Assembly: GCF_032362555.1 (NCBI RefSeq)
Contig: NC_083520.1
Coordinates: forward strand, 4,154,001 to 4,218,000
DNA: 64,000 nucleotides
From: Amyelois transitella
Lineage: Eukaryota > Arthropoda > Insecta > Lepidoptera > Pyralidae
Reading direction: 5' to 3'
The stretch's first letter is position 1. Every line of letters starts with the position of its first letter. A model generated the notes under the pieces. It was not told the origin of the DNA and made no database searches. It saw nothing but the letters and a program-made list of their open reading frames with translations. The position numbers were made by a program, and so were the translations under genes. Below are positions 58,701 to 64,000 of the stretch, piece by piece.

Positions 58701-61700
58701 GTCATAGAGAAACTTTACAGGAAACGGCGTATCCGATATGTACATTAACATCGTAAGATGTCCAAAACAAACTTAATAGGGGTATCAGATTTATGGCAAT
58801 CGACAGCGCGTTTGATTCCATTAGCGGACCTTCAACTGAGCCCTTGTTCGTGACCAAGTAATAATGTAATTCCGGACTTCCATTATGTTGTTTGTTGTTG
58901 AATTTGGATCAAAGAAGGTTTATTAATTCCCTAAAACAAGGGTGTAAGAAGGAATCATCGCTGGTGATTCTTTATTCATAGAGTTTTAATAACCTTGAAG
59001 TCTTTACTGACTTCCTCACAAATATAGGTGGTCACTTATATGAATATTTTATGAAAATTTACTTAGCTTAGTATTTTTTCGGATCTTCAGTAGGTAAGTC
59101 TGATGATACCTTATTTACCCGACCACCGACGAAGCTCCAAGCCAGTGGAAGTGCCTATATGTTGTACTAGTATAATTTTGTAACGAAATAATTAAAAATA
59201 ACTGATAAAAAAGATGTTTGTTAACACATTACATGATTTAAAGCAAGCAGGTATATTACGATCTCACCTACCTTTCACCACTATCTACACGATCTTGTAA
59301 ACAAAATAGTTTTTGTGAGTATCTTTAAAATTGTTTAATTTTTATTAAACACAGCTTTTCTACTAAGCCAAAAATCAGTAAAACGAGGCTGTCTAATATT
59401 TAAAATAGTATTGTAAATAAGATTGATAATTGTGATTGGTCTTTGATCAGTAAGAATGTTGATACATCTTTACGTAAACAACTAAGGTAATCAATATGAT
59501 AAACACGATATGATCTAACGCAAAGTCTTTCTCATTACATTGGACTCTACACTTTGGCCTTCGACTAATCTATATGTTCTATCTGAAAAATTAACCTGAT
59601 TAACCGATGATGAATTATTTGGCAAAAGGATTTTCTGAAATCCTGCAGGAATGGAAAAACTTAGTGCCACTGACAAATTTATAATTCCTTAACTTGCTAG
59701 ATAAAAACGCGCCTCTATGCATGTGCGTGTTCATAGACGAGTCATTCGACAAGCATCCACGAATTATTCTCAACTAGCAGAAATATCGCAGCTTAAATTT
59801 ACTTAAATAATATATTTATCTCACGCAATATTCTAAAAGTTACCTTGATGCAAGAGTATTTTATTGAGAGGTTGCATAATGCAATAAGGTTTTATAACTT
59901 CTTTTAATAAGACACCTGTTATCTGCCAAAAATACAATTCATTTAATCACAATTAAATTGTAATTTTAACAAGTTTTAAAACTCGATAACCACCATACAA
60001 TAACATCGTCAGCAGTGTCCTAGATTTTATTACGCCGCGATCAATCTAGTGTGATGGTCATTTGAAGTGCATGTGCAGCGTCGAAGCCAGTTATGTCTAC
60101 AATGGATGGGTTCAAATCAATTGGCTAGATTGAATGAGTCACGTGTACCGAGTCAATTAGAGCCCTCTTGGTTTTAATATATAGATAATATACCAATATA
60201 TGCCATCTTTTCACTCGCGTTAAACTAAAATCCACAAATAATCGAAAATCTTAAACTAATGCATCATACAACCAATTAATAACTGAATTGTAAATAATTA
60301 ATGCACTTTTACGTTTTCGCGTTCTCAGTAGCAATAATTTGAAAGGCGTCTATCAACAACTCGTTCGCGACGTAACTTTAGTAGGTATCTGCTCCAATAT
60401 CATTAATATTGATATGAAAATTTTATTCTATTTGAACACTCTTTAGGTTGACTTTTAATATATATTACGAGTAGAATGCACTAGATGCGTGTGCTTCCCT
60501 TCGTCATCTTTTGCAACATCCGAGATGGAGTGGATGAATCCGAAAAAAGATGGAGTGGAATAGAATACTTACCCTTTATTGTATAAAAATTATAATGTAT
60601 CTACAAAAGGCGGCCTTATTGCAATAAACAATCTCTCCCTGTTCCATCTCTAGTAATAAAACCATTTTTTTTTGTATGAAATAAATTAAAAAAAAAACAG
60701 CGTTTGGCTTTTGTACGCTCTTTTGAACAATATTCCGTATTTGTACCTAACAAAGCTATTGGACCTACTAATTAAATGTCTGACGCTTGAGTGAACATCT
60801 AAGCTCAAAGGAAAATATGTCTATAGGTACGTAGTTATGCCAAAAACAACATGTCACAAATATATTTTGGTATGGGATGAATATTCTAATATAATTTTTA
60901 AGTTACCTACATGGGTCGCACTAAATTTGGTTCCCGGCAGAAAATAATAAAAACACGACATAATAAAGTTATAAGAGAAAACACATAACAATGAATTATT
61001 TTAGTTATCTTATGCAAGTAACTGTCCGGCGGTCAATTATTATGTTGAGTTTACAGGCAAATGTTGCCAAGGTGATAAGCATAGAAATCGGAATAAACGA
61101 TGTGGTCTCTACCTACGGAAAAAGGGGCAGGATCTTAAGTATGCAGCATCGCTCGCGCGAATTTTGCGCCACCTACATAATATAATAGCTATAGTTTTTA
61201 CTGGAATGAAAAATACCCTATATCCTTCTAATACTACTCTTAATTGTTAATACGCAAAATATATAACGCACAACAACAAAGAGACAACAAACAAACAATA
61301 TAAACTTATTTTAAAAATTAGTTGGGATACTGTTATATAACTAGTTGCGTTTAAGGTCGGTTGTCCCAGGGGGAAAGTACTAACGGTCCGAGATCAAATA
61401 TTTAAGGATTGCCCATTCAGCGTTTACCACTTACCTGCCAACACGGCGACACGCGAATAATTTATTCACCAAATATTGGACAGGAGGGAATAGTTAGCGG
61501 ACATTTTAAGATTATTGAGTCTGTGAGAAATTAATGCGGAAAATTGCTCTATTATCTCACTCATGCTCATGTCAACAAGCTAGTTCTTAAATAGACTTCC
61601 CAAGATGGAGTACTTGAAACTATAATTAGAAATTAATTCTTTATGGATTCTCTAACTACTCAAATTGGCATTTCATGAAAATATTCTCCTTTTGAAATTA

Positions 61701-64000
61701 TTTAAATAACAGTTGTCTCGACGTTAACTGAGCAGCCAGGATATTATTAGAAACCGATGAAACGGAAAGTTCAGGGCACTGCCAGCAGACGAAACTATCT
61801 CGGTCGCTCCTCTCATCACACATTTTTGAGGTATTGGAAATACTGATATATCTTTAGAGGGTATAAGGGGACAAATATACTAATAGCATTACATTAGTAG
61901 AAGTCAATGATGATGAATACAACTGACTATAATTACTATAATTTTTCATGCCATTTCTGTAGGAATTTCTAGAACGGGAAGTAGGTAACCAATAGGTATT
62001 CATACAAATTTTCATTAAAATAACATTATATAAATCTAAATATATGTAGGAATGTTTTATTAGAATAGACTAGAAAATTAGAAATCTGGAAAAGTTCATT
62101 TAACATGAAACATATGACAAATTTTCTTTACTTTGCCAACGTAAAATAAGTACATTATAGGTACTCGTATTTGATATATATGTTCATCTTTCTTGCAATA
62201 TCTGAGTGAAAAAGATTTCTGAACACTCACTTACGCAAATTTTATTTATCGGCCCTCATAACTCAATATATCGTCTTTACATCTGATTTGAACGTTGAAA
62301 TGAGGGTCTTTCCTTTGATATACATGCGTTTGATAAGTGGGACAAAGAATTGGGAAGCGGCCCTGTCAGAAGCGACGGAAACCTCATAGTATTCAAGCTA
62401 TATTTGGGTTTATCATTCATGAACCTTCTATAATTTATACATGTAAAATGAATCTAGATGACACATCTAATGATCATTGTTATAAAGTTCAAAATCAAGT
62501 AGCACCACCCATATTGTAAGTGGAGTAAACGCCTACGCTTCGCATATATTTGTATAGAGAAAGTAGCTTCTATTGTAAGTCTCATGTAAACAGTACAAAT
62601 GAAACTATTCGTATAATACTTAAAATGCATGTCGTAGATGTTTGCTGAAAAAGATTATCATTGTAAAAGAACTAGATTATACAGTACTGGAATACAGTAC
62701 CTGGAAATGGGTTACAATAATAAAAAAATACCTTCTTTTAAAGTAAACCTGTTTAACCTTACAGAATAAGTAAAGAAAATACCATGTGTGGCTTATAAAT
62801 AAATGCTTGAATAGATATCAAGCTTAAAAATGTTCATATCGCTATCATTTTCATGAAAGATGATGGTTTTAAAAATTTCATACCCATTACTTAATATCTA
62901 CCTTAACAAGTATAGGTACCTCTTCAATTTTAATAGAAACAAGACAAAAACTAGATTTTGTTTAAATTTCGTTTCACAAGGCAAAGGTGCGGGCCTAATC
63001 TAGTTGGTCGTATTACTTAAAGTATTTAGATTAAAATAGCGTACCCAACTTGACCAAAGCAGTATTCTCTGACCACAAATGGGCGAGGAGTTATGAGAAA
63101 AGTTCAGACCCTGCGCGGTCAACTTTGCGGACAAACAAGGAATAGAAAAGAACTGCTGTTTCTAAACTCTATTTATAAACATTAAAACTAGTGTTCAGTG
63201 TAATGAACGTTTTCCCGGTTGCAAGATAATAACAGTAAAGATACGCCTGCGTTTACAGGAATCAGGTTGACTAAACATCATCGGGTATTATAATCTTAAT
63301 TATATCTTTGTTTTTGTGCCAGTCAATCTGCGTATGACGCTACAAATATTTCCATAACATGAGTTAAGAGTTATACCTACAATGTATTGTCATTCAACCG
63401 ACTCTATAGATTAACCTACGACATATTTATGAAAATATAATTGATAACGAATACAAAACTTTAGCTTTGGAGCTGCCACAACTTAACTGTTTGCCAAAGA
63501 AGGAGCCAGGTTGTAATTGTAGAAAGAAATGAGAATAAATTGAACAATGTTTTCATGGGAATGAGAAGAAAAAGATGTAGGTATAGGTCAATAATGGTGG
63601 AATTAGTAGGATAGCGGGAACAGAGGATGAAAATGCAATCAAAGTATTTGAAGAAGTTATAGGGGTCAATCTACGAGCCGCTGTGTATATAACCTACTAT
63701 TTGGAATATATTTAAAAAGGCTACAGTACTTGATAGGGCTAGGGCTAGTGAATCAGATGAAGTGGCTGAATGGTTGTGTTTTTGGCTAGCGACAAAGCTA
63801 AGGGTCCTACTGGATCCCCGTTTGTTCAAAGCAACTACATCAGCACTGGCAGAAGCAATATCGCAATAATTATTTTATTTTTTGTATATTGCATGCATTA
63901 GCTTAATTTAGGTATTAGTTTTCTTATATTTCATGTTTAATAATTAATATGTAGATATTTAGTTTAATTAAAATCTGAAACGGATAAATTAAATTTATCC

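Larger units (their letters stand above)
56932..64000. other. Long non-coding stretch with transposon relics
   Basis: Apart from the palindrome at 57401, the nested Helitron/LINE at 58290-58700 and a Helitron-like piece near 57345 (TGTCTGTACGCGCGTATCTCCGGAACTACTGAACGGA), I see no coding exon. The short frames at 58084-58473, 60991-61185 and 62337-62519 lack recognisable domains. If the exon ending at 56931 is real, this is its intron. Confidence 0.4.

Overview
The window is AT-rich animal DNA, almost certainly from a lepidopteran (moth or butterfly). I infer this from three things: a probable crok orthologue of the insect Ly6/uPAR family, at least twenty copies of a tRNA-like SINE family of the kind scattered through lepidopteran introns, and short non-autonomous Helitrons with TC...CTAG ends next to a Helitron helicase relic. 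There are no bacterial-type operons. Genes have short exons, GT-AG introns and long repeat-rich gaps.

The protein-coding content is a cluster of Ly6/uPAR (LU, three-finger) genes. Seven members can be assembled: a 3-prime exon at 216-406 (+); a mirrored pair at 2540-7334 (-) and 16485-19217 (+); a gene at 23500-25149 (+); a gene at 29933-47425 (+) with a 15-kb first intron; the crok-like gene at 50044-51004 (-); and a gene at 52445-53310 (+). All six complete genes have the same layout. Exon 1 carries a signal peptide, exon 2 carries cysteines 1-5 of the LU domain, and exon 3 carries cysteines 6-10, the Cys-Asn motif and a hydrophobic tail typical of GPI anchoring. Both introns are phase 1. 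This points to an old family expanded by duplication, whose products are secreted or GPI-anchored at the cell surface.

The most unusual feature is the mirrored pair. Both proteins carry a Thr/Ser/Asp-rich, mucin-like 5-residue repeat region ([10 protein letters not shown]) inserted inside the three-finger domain, between cysteines 4 and 5. The insert is about 201 residues in one copy and about 996 in the other. Both inserts end just after a dibasic RRSKR motif that fits a furin site. The two genes sit on a large imperfect inverted repeat (about 1155-7800 against 16005-20343), with an 8-kb spacer filled with transposon debris.

Layout: 1-406 end of an LU gene; 407-1154 SINE; 1155-7800 left arm with the long mucin-LU gene; 7800-16005 spacer (MITE, a 258-bp mobile element in two identical copies, two non-LTR retrotransposon relics, SINEs); 16005-20343 right arm with the short mucin-LU gene; 20344-23499 SINE-rich; 23500-25149 LU gene with a decayed duplicate of its exon 2; 25150-29650 SINE-rich; 29933-47425 LU gene whose first intron holds Helitron and LINE relics; 47426-50043 tandem duplication and LINE fragment; 50044-53310 crok-like and LU genes, divergent, with a THAP-domain relic between them; 53311-64000 mostly non-coding, with a possible non-coding first exon ending at 56931, a nested Helitron and a perfect 40-bp palindrome.

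Gene models come from reading splice sites and phases by eye. No search or alignment program was run.
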